Counted from the stretch's first letter, positions 15,445 to 23,743 are shown. The stretch: DNA of 41,815 nt from Ruminococcaceae bacterium UBA1404 (GCA_002305075.1 DBQC01000011.1:1-41815), one strand, 5' to 3'. Made by a program: numbers and translations. Notes: generated from the sequence alone by a model not told the origin.

Positions 15445-16137
15445 ATGACCGATATAACCCATCGCCTGGCCGAGGTGCAGGCCCGAATCGAGGCGGCTGC
15501 CCGGCGGGCCGGGCGGGAGGTCGGGGAGATTGAGCTGGTAGCTGTGAGCAAGCTGGTGCCCGCCGAACAGATGCGCATGGTCTACGATGCCGGACTGCGC
15601 CACTTTGGTGAAAACCGCGCTCAGGAGCTGCGGGACAAGCATCCGCTGCTCCCCCAAGACTGCCGGTGGCATTTCATCGGCGGCTTGCAGGTCAACAAGA
15701 TAAAATATCTGGTGGGGCGGGCGGCCCTCATCCATTCGGTGGACAGCCCGGCCCAACTTAAGGAGATAGAGCGTCTGGCCGCTCGGCGAGAGGTAAAGGC
15801 CGACATTTTGGTGCAGGTCAATCTGGCCGGCGAGCGTCAAAAGGGCGGGCTGCCTCCCGGGGCGGTGGCGGATTTGATACGATCTGCCCGAGACTGTCCC
15901 CACATCCGGGTGTGCGGGCTTATGACTCTTCCGCCCCGGGTGCCCTGCCCCGAGCAGAGCCGCCCGCTGTTTAGTGCCCTCAGGGAGTTGATGGACGAGC
16001 TGCGCCACAGTATGCCTATCGATGAGCGCACCGATTTGCGCCTGCTCTCCATGGGCATGAGCGGCGACTTTGAGGTGGCCATCGAGGAGGGCGCCCATAT
16101 TGTGCGGGTGGGCAGCGCCATATTTGGGCAGGGATAG
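15445..16137 (+). CDS. yggS: YggS/PLPBP family pyridoxal phosphate homeostasis protein
   Basis: This family binds pyridoxal 5'-phosphate without known catalysis and buffers PLP and amino acid pools. The 230-residue chain has the PLP lysine in LVAVSKLVP (Lys36), then HFGENRAQEL, WHFIGGLQVNK, QVNLAGERQKGG, CGLMTLPP, LSMGMSGDFEVAIEEG and VRVGSAIFG, all family blocks. ATG 15445 was chosen over the much longer open frame since GGGAGGGGA lies just upstream and MTDITHRLAEV is the normal N terminus. It stands alone, not next to the division genes (sepF, ylmG) that often accompany it in Firmicutes. Confidence 0.95.
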   Translation: MTDITHRLAEVQARIEAAARRAGREVGEIELVAVSKLVPAEQMRMVYDAGLRHFGENRAQELRDKHPLLPQDCRWHFIGGLQVNKIKYLVGRAALIHSVDSPAQLKEIERLAARREVKADILVQVNLAGERQKGGLPPGAVADLIRSARDCPHIRVCGLMTLPPRVPCPEQSRPLFSALRELMDELRHSMPIDERTDLRLLSMGMSGDFEVAIEEGAHIVRVGSAIFGQG

Positions 16138-16206
16138 CCAACATTAGCGGGGGAGAAGTGTAAAGAAGGAAAAACCCCATTGTCACTCCACAAGTTAAGC
16201 GAACCG

Positions 16207-16253
16207 ATTAAACTAAGTGAAACCATGGATAAGGCTGCGCCTTACAGTTTAAT
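16207..16253. repeat. Two-tier inverted repeat between yggS and the BTAD regulator
   Basis: An outer perfect repeat ATTAAACT (16207-16214) / AGTTTAAT (16246-16253) encloses an inner hairpin TAAGGC-TGC-GCCTTA (16230-16244). There is no T-run and no open frame. It could be part of a 3' untranslated structure or a small RNA. Confidence 0.5.
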
Positions 16254-16265
16254 GATTTTCCATCA

Positions 16266-16300
16266 CATAGCCCCGGACTTAATTTAAGTCCGGGGCTATG
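16266..16300. terminator. Long hairpin terminating the BTAD gene and yggS
   Basis: A 15-pair near-perfect palindrome (CATAGCCCCGGACTT and its complement around AATTT) sits between two convergent genes, 10 bases past the BTAD stop. Flanking T tracts are weak on both sides. Confidence 0.65.
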
Positions 16301-16310
16301 TTGGCTTTAC

Positions 16311-17513
16311 TTATAAAACTCCGTCATCAAGGCCGCCAAAGTGGAAGTTCAGGGTGACGCTGTTGTCCGAAAAGGCCTGATAAAACAAGCGTTTGATGCG
16401 GTTAAGCACAATATTTCCGTCTGAATAGCTCATCATGGGCAGCAAAATGGCGTACTGGGTGGCGCTGTAACGGGCGATGGTATCCCCCTTGCGCAGGCTG
16501 CTCTGGAGGATACGCAGCAGCTCCCGCATCACCGCATCCAGCCGCAGGGGGGGCAGATGCTCCGCGCCTAAGGGGGAGGTCACGGTAAACAGCGCCAGAA
16601 ACATCTTCTGCTGTTGGCGCTCGATGTTGCGCATCTGGAGCTGATAGATGTCCTTAAATACCGAATAGTCGCAGACAAAAGCGCCTTCCTCCTGGTCCTG
16701 GGTGCGCACCAGTTCCTGCCGGATGGTTTGAATATCGGCCTCGGAAGCAAGACCGGTCTTGATCAGACTCTTGTAAAATCCAAGAATCTCCTCCGAAGGT
16801 TCGGTGCCCAGATATTTGTAATAGGCGCTGGTCACATGGCGGTACTGAAGCAGGGCGGCGGTGTTTTGCCCGGTGTCCCGCAGCGCCTGCATAAGCTCAA
16901 GATTTAGCCGATCATCAAAAATATCAATGTCCAGCGCCAGCCGGCATATATGGATGATCAGCTCGTGCTCGCCCGTCTTTTTAAGCAGGTCTATGTAGTG
17001 ATAAACGGTCTGGGTGTAGAGGTGGTGGAGATAGAGGCTGCGGCCTACTGTCCACTCCTCCTCGATGGAAGCGTAGGAGAGGTCGCCGCCGTAGAGATCC
17101 AGCACCTGATTAAAGGCCGTCCGGCTTTCGGGGGTGAGCTCGGTGACCGACTGGAGGGATTGCACCAGTTCCTCAAACACAAAGACATCCACCTCGCAGG
17201 GCAGGTCGGGGTTCCAGCGGTAGCCCCGGTTTTCCGCAAGGATGCAGTTTTTAAAGATGGGGTGAGCCTTTGAGAGGTTGGTGCGTATGCGGCTGATCAT
17301 GGTTTTAAGCGCGCTCTCGGGATTGCTGCTCTGATCGCTTTCGGTCCAGAATATGTCGATGAGCTCCACAACCTGGGCGGCCTTGTTTTGATTGAGGATG
17401 AGGTACTTAAGCAGCTGGGTGCTCTTGGGCGATTTACCGAGGAAGGTTAGCACCGACTGCCCATCCACCACAATATCGAATTTACCGAACATACTAACTT
17501 TGATGCTGCTCAC
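16311..17513 (-). CDS. BTAD-family transcriptional regulator with degenerate GGDEF-like C-terminal domain
   Basis: This 400-residue protein resembles SARP/BTAD activators. Residues 1 to about 100 form an OmpR-type winged helix (IKVSMFGKFDIVVDG, KSTQLLKYLILNQNK, ALKTMISRIRTNL, ENRGYRWN). Residues about 105-250 form the helical bacterial transcriptional activator domain (DVFVFEELVQ, LYGGDLSY, EHELIIHICRLAL, ALLQYRHVTSAYYKYLGTEPSEE). From about residue 290 a diguanylate-cyclase-like fold follows: LRKGDTIARYSATQYAILLP, where SATQY (350-354) replaces GGDEF, so no c-di-GMP synthesis is expected. Start is GTG 17513 with GGGAGG 8 bases upstream. Target genes and ligand are unknown. The next gene upstream, an AI-2E-type protein, may be co-transcribed. 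Confidence 0.85.
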   Translation of the reverse strand: MSSIKVSMFGKFDIVVDGQSVLTFLGKSPKSTQLLKYLILNQNKAAQVVELIDIFWTESDQSSNPESALKTMISRIRTNLSKAHPIFKNCILAENRGYRWNPDLPCEVDVFVFEELVQSLQSVTELTPESRTAFNQVLDLYGGDLSYASIEEEWTVGRSLYLHHLYTQTVYHYIDLLKKTGEHELIIHICRLALDIDIFDDRLNLELMQALRDTGQNTAALLQYRHVTSAYYKYLGTEPSEEILGFYKSLIKTGLASEADIQTIRQELVRTQDQEEGAFVCDYSVFKDIYQLQMRNIERQQQKMFLALFTVTSPLGAEHLPPLRLDAVMRELLRILQSSLRKGDTIARYSATQYAILLPMMSYSDGNIVLNRIKRLFYQAFSDNSVTLNFHFGGLDDGVL

Positions 17514-17546
17514 AATCTAAGCCTCCCTACTACAACAAGTTTGTGC

Positions 17547-18704
17547 TTAAGATGGCAGACCCTCCCCGGCAGGGCTGCTCTGGGTCGGGGTATCCTCCTC
17601 GGGCGGAGGAGACGCTTTGGTGGGACAACGGTAGAGTTGGATGGTTCCACTTTGATTTAGGGCGATGAGTATCTGAGCCAGCATGGGGCAGGCAATCATG
17701 CCCAGCACGCCGAACAGCCTAAAACCTAAATAGATGGCCACAAGGGACACGATGGGATTGATCCCCAGCTGGTCGCCCACCACCTTGGGCTCGATGATGT
17801 TGCGGATAAAGGTGATGCCAAGATAGAGCAAAAACAGCTGGAAGGCCTTGACAAAATTGCCTTGCACCAACTCGAGGATGGCCCAGGGCACCATAACACC
17901 GCCGGTGCCGAACACAGGCAGCGCATCGAACACGGCGATGCCGGCAGCCAAACCCACCGCCCCCTGCACCCCGATGAGGGTAAGCCCCACCGAAAGCTCG
18001 GCAAAGGTGATGCTCATTAGAATCACATAGGCCCGCATATAGCGCAAAATGGTGTTGGAAAAAATGCCCCGCAGCTGCCGCAAAAAGTCGGCTGCCTTAG
18101 GTGAGAGCTGAGCGCTGATAAAGCGTACCACATCGTCGTACTGAAGGCTGATAAAGAAGGAGAGCATCACCGTAAAAATCAGTGCGATGAATACGCTGGG
18201 TGTGGCGTTGATCATGCTGGTGACCAGCAGCACACCCCTTTGCGAGATTTTAAGCACAAGGTTTTGCACGCCGGTTAACAGGTTGCTTTGTGCCATTTCC
18301 ATGGTGGCTGTCCAGCCTACCGGGGTATTTTCGAGCAGATCTCCGGCCAAGTCCCAAAGGTTGTTGAGCACCGGGACCATTCTGTCCTGATAATAGGCGG
18401 GCATAGCCGTGAGCACTTGCTGAATCAGAACGATCACCTGGAGCACCAACCAGATCAGCAGGCAGACCACCGCCACATAGAGCAGCGCCATCAGCACCAC
18501 CGAAAGAAACTTTTGGCTAATTTTTAGGCGGCTGTGTATCCACCGAATCAGCGGGTGCAGCGCCGACACCATGGCAAAGGCAATAAGAAAGGGTAGAATT
18601 AGCCCGATGATATATTCAAGCAAAATGTACAGACCGCCCAGCACCATGAGGGCAAAAACGGTGTGTATGATGTACTCTTTTTTCTTCTGTGCGTTTTCGC
18701 TCAT
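17547..18704 (-). CDS. AI-2E/PerM family membrane protein, YtvI-like
   Basis: This 385-residue polytopic membrane protein has about seven to eight hydrophobic helices. It begins with two helices at about 12-50 and contains the family's long central amphipathic region (PAYYQDRMVPVLNNLW), the conserved FTVMLSFFISLQYDD, and a C-terminal block with LPVFGTGGVMVPWAI, IIEPKVVGDQLGINPIVSL and GFRLFGVLGMIACP. Members include AI-2 exporters, Na+/H+ antiporters and the sporulation protein YtvI; the sequence does not tell which applies. The last 30 residues are Pro-, Ser- and Glu-rich and probably cytoplasmic. The ribosome binding site AAGGAGA is about 11 bases upstream of ATG. Confidence 0.85.
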   Translation of the reverse strand: MSENAQKKKEYIIHTVFALMVLGGLYILLEYIIGLILPFLIAFAMVSALHPLIRWIHSRLKISQKFLSVVLMALLYVAVVCLLIWLVLQVIVLIQQVLTAMPAYYQDRMVPVLNNLWDLAGDLLENTPVGWTATMEMAQSNLLTGVQNLVLKISQRGVLLVTSMINATPSVFIALIFTVMLSFFISLQYDDVVRFISAQLSPKAADFLRQLRGIFSNTILRYMRAYVILMSITFAELSVGLTLIGVQGAVGLAAGIAVFDALPVFGTGGVMVPWAILELVQGNFVKAFQLFLLYLGITFIRNIIEPKVVGDQLGINPIVSLVAIYLGFRLFGVLGMIACPMLAQILIALNQSGTIQLYRCPTKASPPPEEDTPTQSSPAGEGLPS

Positions 18705-18978
18705 AGATTATTTTGTCTCCTTAAATTTGGGTGTGTCAGGACGGGGGACAGGGCTTACTTGTATATAGTAGCAGAAAAAACGGGTTTTGAGTAGCATAGG
18801 CGATGATAATATAACGAATATTTTATCACTCCCTATGGCCGAAGTGTGGCTTGCGGGCAAAATTTTCATGGATGTAGCGGCCTAAAATAAGCGGTTATTA
18901 TGGAGCGGATTTTATGGCTGCAGGGCAGAGTACCCAGAACATTTCTAAATTCAAGTGGGAAATCTGCGCATTTTATGT
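18705..18978. other. Divergent intergenic region, YtvI-like gene to pgsA
   Basis: No gene is supported. It contains an AT-rich centre (18800-18830, several TATA-like elements on both strands) that may hold the promoter of the minus-strand gene, but no -35/-10 pair stands out. Confidence 0.5.
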
Positions 18979-18984
18979 TATAAT
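18976..18984 (+). promoter_or_regulatory. Extended -10 promoter of pgsA
   Basis: TGTTATAAT gives a consensus -10 (18979-18984) with the extended TG, about 22 bases ahead of the pgsA ATG. No good -35 is seen. The resulting leader would be very short but still includes AGGAGG. Confidence 0.55.
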
Positions 18985-19005
18985 TATCTTAGGAGGCATC
19001 GAACT

Positions 19006-19560
19006 ATGCGGCATATACCCAATTTGCTGTCCTTTTTCCGAATTCTGCTTATTCCGGTTTTTGCGCTGCTGTTGACAGCCGAGCGCACGCTGGAAGCTGC
19101 GCTGGTACTGGCGTTCTCAGGTCTTACCGATACGCTCGACGGGTTTTTGGCCCGCCGTTTCGATTGGATAAGTCAGCTGGGCAAGGTGCTCGACCCGGCG
19201 GCAGACAAGCTTACCCAAATCGCCGTGTCGGTGCTGCTTTCTCTGCGGCTTCGTGCCTACTGGCCCTTTTTTGCGCTGCTGCTTTGCAAAGAGGCTGTGA
19301 TGCTGGTTATCGGCGGCTATCTGGTGCGCAGGCAGGTGCGGCTTAATGGGGCCAAATGGTTTGGCAAGCTGGGCACCGTGATGTTTTATATTGTCACCAC
19401 GCTGCTGGTATTTTTCCCGAATATGCCCCAGCTGCTAGGTATGGCGCTGCTTGCGGTGACCACCCTTTGCTCACTGATGGCGGCCATATTGTATGTGCCC
19501 GAATTTGTGCAGTATCGCCGGCTGTTAAGCGGGCCGGGTCGGGCCGAGGAAAGCGCCTGA
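19006..19560 (+). CDS. pgsA: CDP-alcohol phosphatidyltransferase, PgsA-like
   Basis: It probably makes phosphatidylglycerol phosphate from CDP-diacylglycerol and glycerol-3-phosphate in the cytoplasmic membrane. The 184-residue chain has several hydrophobic helices. The CDP-alcohol transferase signature D-x2-DG-x2-AR-x8-G-x3-D-x3-D is intact as DTLDGFLARR followed by GKVLDPAADKL. It begins IPNLLSFFRILLIPVFA, typical of PgsA. ATG 19006 has AGGAGG upstream and lies at the conserved N terminus. Cardiolipin or other CDP-alcohol substrates cannot be excluded by sequence. Confidence 0.88.
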   Translation: MRHIPNLLSFFRILLIPVFALLLTAERTLEAALVLAFSGLTDTLDGFLARRFDWISQLGKVLDPAADKLTQIAVSVLLSLRLRAYWPFFALLLCKEAVMLVIGGYLVRRQVRLNGAKWFGKLGTVMFYIVTTLLVFFPNMPQLLGMALLAVTTLCSLMAAILYVPEFVQYRRLLSGPGRAEESA

Positions 19561-19585
19561 TTATATTTTTTATGCATCACTTTTC

Positions 19586-19622
19586 AAAAAGCCTCTCCGG
19601 ACTTTGTCCGGAGAGGCTTTTT
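19586..19622. terminator. Bidirectional terminator between pgsA and the glutaredoxin-like gene
   Basis: AAAAAGCCTCTCCGGAC and GTCCGGAGAGGCTTTTT pair fully around TTT, with A-run and T-run flanks. It serves the two convergent genes. Confidence 0.92.
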
Positions 19623-19628
19623 AAGCGG

Positions 19629-19910
19629 TTACTTAAGGGCCTCAAAATTCATGTCGGCCACATTGTCCACATAAATGTAAGCGTCGTCTATCACAATGGT
19701 GGGAATGCCAATTTTGCCCTCGGCCATCACTGTGGCATAATGCTCGGGGTGGCTGTCGCGCAGGTTAAGAAACTTTTTTAGCTGGCCCAAACCGGCCAGA
19801 ACATCCACATAGCCATAGCGCAACTGGGCCTTTTCCAGTGCAGCCTTGGCGCTCATGCAGTCCGGGCAGTCGGCGTTGCCGTAGAGAATAATCTTTTTTG
19901 CCTTTGCCAT
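19629..19910 (-). CDS. Glutaredoxin-like thioredoxin-fold protein
   Basis: The 93-residue protein has the fold's opening strand followed by a CPDC redox motif (residues 15-18 in NADCPDCMSAK) and the cis-proline block GIPTIVID. It is probably a cytosolic thiol-disulfide oxidoreductase, though the substrate is unknown. ATG 19910 has AAGGAG about 9 bases upstream. It follows the UPF0210 gene by 44 bases on the same strand and may be the last gene of that group. Confidence 0.8.
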   Translation of the reverse strand: MAKAKKIILYGNADCPDCMSAKAALEKAQLRYGYVDVLAGLGQLKKFLNLRDSHPEHYATVMAEGKIGIPTIVIDDAYIYVDNVADMNFEALK

Positions 19911-19954
19911 AAGAAAACACTCCTTATAGATTAGTCGGGCAGATTTGCGAGCCG

Positions 19955-21313
19955 TCAGTTTTTAAGGCTCTGCAGGGGAGCCGGAATATGGCCGCCCCGC
20001 TGGACAAGCGCCGCCGGAGAGAAGGTGCTGATAGGCATCACCGGACCGCCGCCCAACAGACCGCCAAAGGCCACCTCGTCCCCCACCTTAAGTCCCACCG
20101 CCGGAATAACCCGAACCGCTGTGGTTTTGTGGTTGACCATACCAATGGCCATTTCGTCGGCGATCAGGCCGCTTATCACTTCGGCCGAGGTGTCGCCCGG
20201 TATGGCAATCATATCCAAACCCACCGAGCATACGGCCGTCATGGCTTCAAGCTTTTCTAGGGTGAGGGCCCCTAAGCGGGCCGCCTCCATCATGCCGGCG
20301 TCCTCGGTGACCGGGATAAAGGCGCCCGACAGTCCCCCCACCCGGGAGGAGACCATCACGCCGCCCTTTTTCACGGCGTCGTTAAGCAGCGCCAGCGCCG
20401 CCGTGGTGCCCGGTCCGCCGCAGCGCTCCAGCCCCATCTCCTCAAGGATGTAGGCTACCGAATCGCCCACGGCCGGCGTGGGGGCCAGCGATAGATCCAG
20501 GATGCCAAAGGGCACGCCCAGCATACGGGCGGCCTCGCTGCCAATCAGCTGGCCCATGCGGGTAATTTTAAAGGCGGTTTTTTTGATGATGTCGGCCAAC
20601 TGGTCAATGGGCAGGTCCTTGGGAGCCTTGCTGAGCGCCGAGCGCACCACCCCGGGGCCGGACACCCCCACATTGATCACGCAGTCGGGCTCGCCCACGC
20701 CGTGAAAGGCGCCGGCCATAAAGGGATTATCTTCGGGTGCATTGCAGAATACTACCAGCTTGGCGCAGCCGATACTCTGACGGTCGGCAGTTTGCTGGGC
20801 GGTCTCTTTGATGATGCGCCCCATCAGGGCCACGGCGTCCATGTTGATACCGGCCTTGGTGCTTCCCACATTGACCGAGGCACAGATGTTATCGGTCTCG
20901 CTAAGAGCCCGGGGCAGGCTGCGGATCAGAGCCTTGTCGCCGGCCGAAAAGCCCTTTTGCACCAGCGCCGAGTAGCCGCCGATAAAGTTTACGCCCACGG
21001 CGTCGGCGGCCCTTTGCAGCGCATGGGCGTACCCGACCGGGTCGCCCCCCGAAGCGCCGGCCAGCATGGCAATAGGGGTTACGGCAATGCGCTTGTTTAT
21101 CACCGGAATGCCATACTTGGTCTCGAGCTTTTGGCCGGTTTCCACCAGATGCTGGGCCTTTTTGGTTATTTTATCGTAGACCTTGGTGCAGCTGCGGACC
21201 GGGTCGCTGTCGGCGCAGTCAATCAGCGAGATGCCCATGGTGATGGTGCGTATGTCTAAGTAGTCGTCCTGAATCATGGTGACGGTCTCGAGGATTTCGT
21301 TGATGTTCAGCAT
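19955..21313 (-). CDS. UPF0210 (DUF711/PFL) family protein
   Basis: This is a full-length (452 residues) member of a conserved family of unknown function, distantly like glycyl radical enzyme folds but without a known activity. Recognisable family blocks are LDIRTITMGISLIDCA, TPIAMLAGASGGDPVGYA, FIGGYSALVQKG, NVGVSGPGVV and GGLLGGGPVMPIS at the end. It starts 10 bases after the ACT-domain gene, with GGGGGA about 6 bases before ATG. The ACT protein/UPF0210 pairing is standard across Firmicutes, which suggests that the small ACT protein regulates or binds it. The family call is firm; no function can be given. Confidence 0.92.
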   Translation of the reverse strand: MLNINEILETVTMIQDDYLDIRTITMGISLIDCADSDPVRSCTKVYDKITKKAQHLVETGQKLETKYGIPVINKRIAVTPIAMLAGASGGDPVGYAHALQRAADAVGVNFIGGYSALVQKGFSAGDKALIRSLPRALSETDNICASVNVGSTKAGINMDAVALMGRIIKETAQQTADRQSIGCAKLVVFCNAPEDNPFMAGAFHGVGEPDCVINVGVSGPGVVRSALSKAPKDLPIDQLADIIKKTAFKITRMGQLIGSEAARMLGVPFGILDLSLAPTPAVGDSVAYILEEMGLERCGGPGTTAALALLNDAVKKGGVMVSSRVGGLSGAFIPVTEDAGMMEAARLGALTLEKLEAMTAVCSVGLDMIAIPGDTSAEVISGLIADEMAIGMVNHKTTAVRVIPAVGLKVGDEVAFGGLLGGGPVMPISTFSPAALVQRGGHIPAPLQSLKN

Positions 21314-21323
21314 GCATATCCCC

Positions 21324-21596
21324 CTAGACCCTGTGCATCGAGCTGAAGATATCCTCGTGCATCACATGGATTTTAAGATTCATCTTGTCGCCTAATGCCT
21401 TCATATCGGCCACAAACTGGTCAAAATCGCAGTTTAAGGCTTGGATATTCACCAGCATTACCATAGTGAAAATATCGTTCATCACGGTTTGGGAGATATC
21501 GATGATGTTGGCGTTTGCCTGGGCACAGCCCTCAGCCACCCGGGCCATAATGCCCACATGATCCCGGCCCACTACGGTTACAACAGCTCTTGTCAT
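21324..21596 (-). CDS. ACT domain protein, UPF0237 family
   Basis: A single 90-residue ACT domain, the small-ligand sensor fold usually binding amino acids, makes up the whole protein. VVTVVGRDHVGIMARVAEG carries the ligand-loop glycine, and ANIIDISQTVMNDIFTMVML is typical of the UPF0237 group. The ribosome binding site GTGAGGT is about 7 bases upstream. It sits between the NAD synthetase-like gene (23 bases) and UPF0210 (10 bases), so the three are almost surely one operon. The ligand is unknown. Confidence 0.9.
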   Translation of the reverse strand: MTRAVVTVVGRDHVGIMARVAEGCAQANANIIDISQTVMNDIFTMVMLVNIQALNCDFDQFVADMKALGDKMNLKIHVMHEDIFSSMHRV

Positions 21597-21619
21597 GGCT
21601 TTACCTCACTTGCATTTTA

Positions 21620-23455
21620 TTAGAAATCTATGCCTTCTATATCGGCCAACAGGGCCTCGGCGGTCATGTCGGACGGCATATAAAAATCGCATCCAAGCAG
21701 ATGCACCTCGGTGATGGCTGCGCCGTCCGGCGCACCGGAGCGCTTAAACTGTCCGGCACAAAACTTTTTGATAAACAAAACCAGTTTCTCTTTGATATAG
21801 CGGGGTTCATACCGGCCTGAAAAGGCGATGCAGGCATAGTAAAATAGCTTGCTGGGCCGGTAGCCGTTGTGGACGAGGTTGTATAAAAAGAAGTCGTGCA
21901 GGGCATAGGGGCCCAAAATGTCTTCGGTTTTTTGGACGATAGCGCCCCCCTGGCCGGGCAGAAGCTCGGGAGATACCGGGGTGTTCAAAATATCCTGCAG
22001 CAAGCTGCGGCAGTGGGCCATATCCTCGGTCTCGGAGAGCAGCGTAATCATGGCCCGCACCATGCCCTTGGTCAGGCAGATGTTCACATTGTAGCCTGAT
22101 ATATGGTCGCCGCCAAAGGTGCTAAAGCCCAGCGCATCCTCGGACAGGTCGCCGCCGCCCACCATAAGTCCCCCCACCATGTTGGCCACATCCAGCAGCA
22201 CCTGTGTGCGCTCTCGGGCTTGGGCGTTCTCGTAGGTGACATCCCGGTTTTGGGGGTCGTGGCCGATGTCGGTAAAGTGGTTTAGCACAGCCTTGCGAAT
22301 GGATATATCTCGCCCCTCGCAGCCGAGCGCCTCGATAAGCGCCAGAGCATTTTGATAGGTGCGGTCGCTGGTGCCCAGTCCGGGCAGCGTAAGGGCTATA
22401 ATATGGCGGCGGGGAATGCCCATGCGGTCGGCGGTGGCGGCGCAGACCAAAAGGGCCAAGGTTGAATCGAGCCCTCCGGACACGCCCACCACCATTTTTT
22501 TAATGCCGGTGTTCACAAGCCTTGCCTCCAGCGAGCGGCACTGAAGCTCAAAGAGCTCGGTGAGATAGCGGGCACGCTGGGCACCGTCCTCGGGCAAAAA
22601 TGGGTCGGGTGAAATGGGCCTGAGCAGGCCGTGTTTGCGGGTTTGGGGCAGCATGGTGTGCAGGGGTGCCTTGTAGTGCGAAAGCCGGCGCCGCCGGGCA
22701 ATGATGTCGCTGTCCATATCGCACACAAGCACCAGCGGCTCATCCTCCACCTGCTGGGCCACCAGGCGCTGTCCACACTCGTACACCGCCCCAAAGCCCC
22801 GGTAGGCGTAGGGGAAGGAGGTATCGCCCAAGCCGCCGTTTACCGCCGCAATGCCGCAGCCAAAGGACAGGGAAGTGGTGCGCAGCACATCGCACACCGC
22901 ATCAAAATAGCCGGCCTTGGCGGGCTGGTAGCTGGGGGCCACAATTAAATCAAAGCCGGTGTGCACCAGGTTGCCCACCCGAACGGGCAGCTGAAGGGGA
23001 TCGCCCGCCAGCACAACAAAATGCAGCTCGCCGCAGCGAAACACCGTGTCCGGTGGCAAAATCTCTTCCGAAAAGGCGGTGCGGCGCAAAGCTTCGGGCG
23101 GGTCGTCGGCGGCCAGAAAACCCAGCCGCTCGCCTTTGTAGAGCACGGCTATGGCCGACATGGGCCCCCCGCCGTCCCACAAAGGCAGGCCCACTAAAAT
23201 ATAGCAGGGCAGATGGCTGGTAGACACCCGCAGCAGGTCAAGCTGCTCGAGGGCAGCGTCCAAAAATACTTGATTTTGATAGAAATTGCCCAGACTAGGG
23301 GAGGAGAGGGCGAGGCTTGGAAAGACCACCAAATCGGCGGCCGAGGCCTCGATGTCGGCCACCAGCGATCGCAGGCTTTCGCCACAGGCGGCGGGCGAGC
23401 CCGGAGACACACGGTTTACGGCGGTCATAATGCGGATAATTGCGTTCAACGCCAT
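21620..23455 (-). CDS. NAD synthetase-like protein with catalytically dead glutaminase domain
   Basis: At 611 residues it has the layout of glutamine-dependent NAD+ synthetase: a nitrilase-type amidase (1 to about 265) followed by an ATP-pyrophosphatase synthetase (about 295-600). The synthetase has the PP-loop VSGGLDSTLALLV (326-331 SGGLDS), DIGHDPQNRDVTYEN, ARERTQVLLDVAN and GGDLSEDALGF. All three amidase catalytic positions appear lost. The Glu of FPEL is Ser47 (VVFPSLAL), the Lys region reads LAADDPPEA (about 114-120), and the nucleophile Cys position is about Ala150 (VVLAGDP). In the synthetase, VGTGDLSE has become VGGGDLSE and SVPKTL has become CLTKGM, so substrate or ammonia handling may have changed. 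AAAGGGG lies only two bases from ATG. An ammonia-dependent enzyme is plausible. Confidence 0.85.
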   Translation of the reverse strand: MALNAIIRIMTAVNRVSPGSPAACGESLRSLVADIEASAADLVVFPSLALSSPSLGNFYQNQVFLDAALEQLDLLRVSTSHLPCYILVGLPLWDGGGPMSAIAVLYKGERLGFLAADDPPEALRRTAFSEEILPPDTVFRCGELHFVVLAGDPLQLPVRVGNLVHTGFDLIVAPSYQPAKAGYFDAVCDVLRTTSLSFGCGIAAVNGGLGDTSFPYAYRGFGAVYECGQRLVAQQVEDEPLVLVCDMDSDIIARRRRLSHYKAPLHTMLPQTRKHGLLRPISPDPFLPEDGAQRARYLTELFELQCRSLEARLVNTGIKKMVVGVSGGLDSTLALLVCAATADRMGIPRRHIIALTLPGLGTSDRTYQNALALIEALGCEGRDISIRKAVLNHFTDIGHDPQNRDVTYENAQARERTQVLLDVANMVGGLMVGGGDLSEDALGFSTFGGDHISGYNVNICLTKGMVRAMITLLSETEDMAHCRSLLQDILNTPVSPELLPGQGGAIVQKTEDILGPYALHDFFLYNLVHNGYRPSKLFYYACIAFSGRYEPRYIKEKLVLFIKKFCAGQFKRSGAPDGAAITEVHLLGCDFYMPSDMTAEALLADIEGIDF

Positions 23456-23521
23456 ACCCCTTTCATACAGCAGGCCGATCGGCCCGCCCGAGCATTATCA
23501 GTCGTGCTGTTTGGTAGCACT

Positions 23522-23560
23522 ATGGTAATTTATCATACCATATTATGCCCGTAGCAACAA
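23522..23560 (-). promoter_or_regulatory. Promoter with overlapping palindrome ahead of the NAD synthetase-like operon
   Basis: On the minus strand, TTGTTG (23555-23560) and TATGAT (23532-23537) are 17 bases apart. The -10 lies inside an inverted repeat ATGGTA-8-TACCAT (23522-23541), a possible operator. Confidence 0.55.
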
Positions 23561-23668
23561 CCAATTGCCGCCAAAAATTCGGCTTACTCCCTCAAATTGG
23601 CGGTCTTCGGCACCGGGCATCCTTCCCCTATGTATGCAGCGGTAAAAGAATCATGGGCAGCCTAACGC

Positions 23669-23697
23669 TGTACAAAAAAACGGGCGTTTGCTATACT
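23669..23697 (+). promoter_or_regulatory. Promoter of the PHP-mnmA operon
   Basis: TGTACA (23669-23674) and TATACT (23692-23697) have 17-base spacing, with a TG extension before the -10. The PHP gene starts 46 bases on. Confidence 0.55.
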
Positions 23698-23743
23698 GTG
23701 AGCCAAAGAGGGGCTGCTCCATCGGCCCACGAAAGGAGACACC

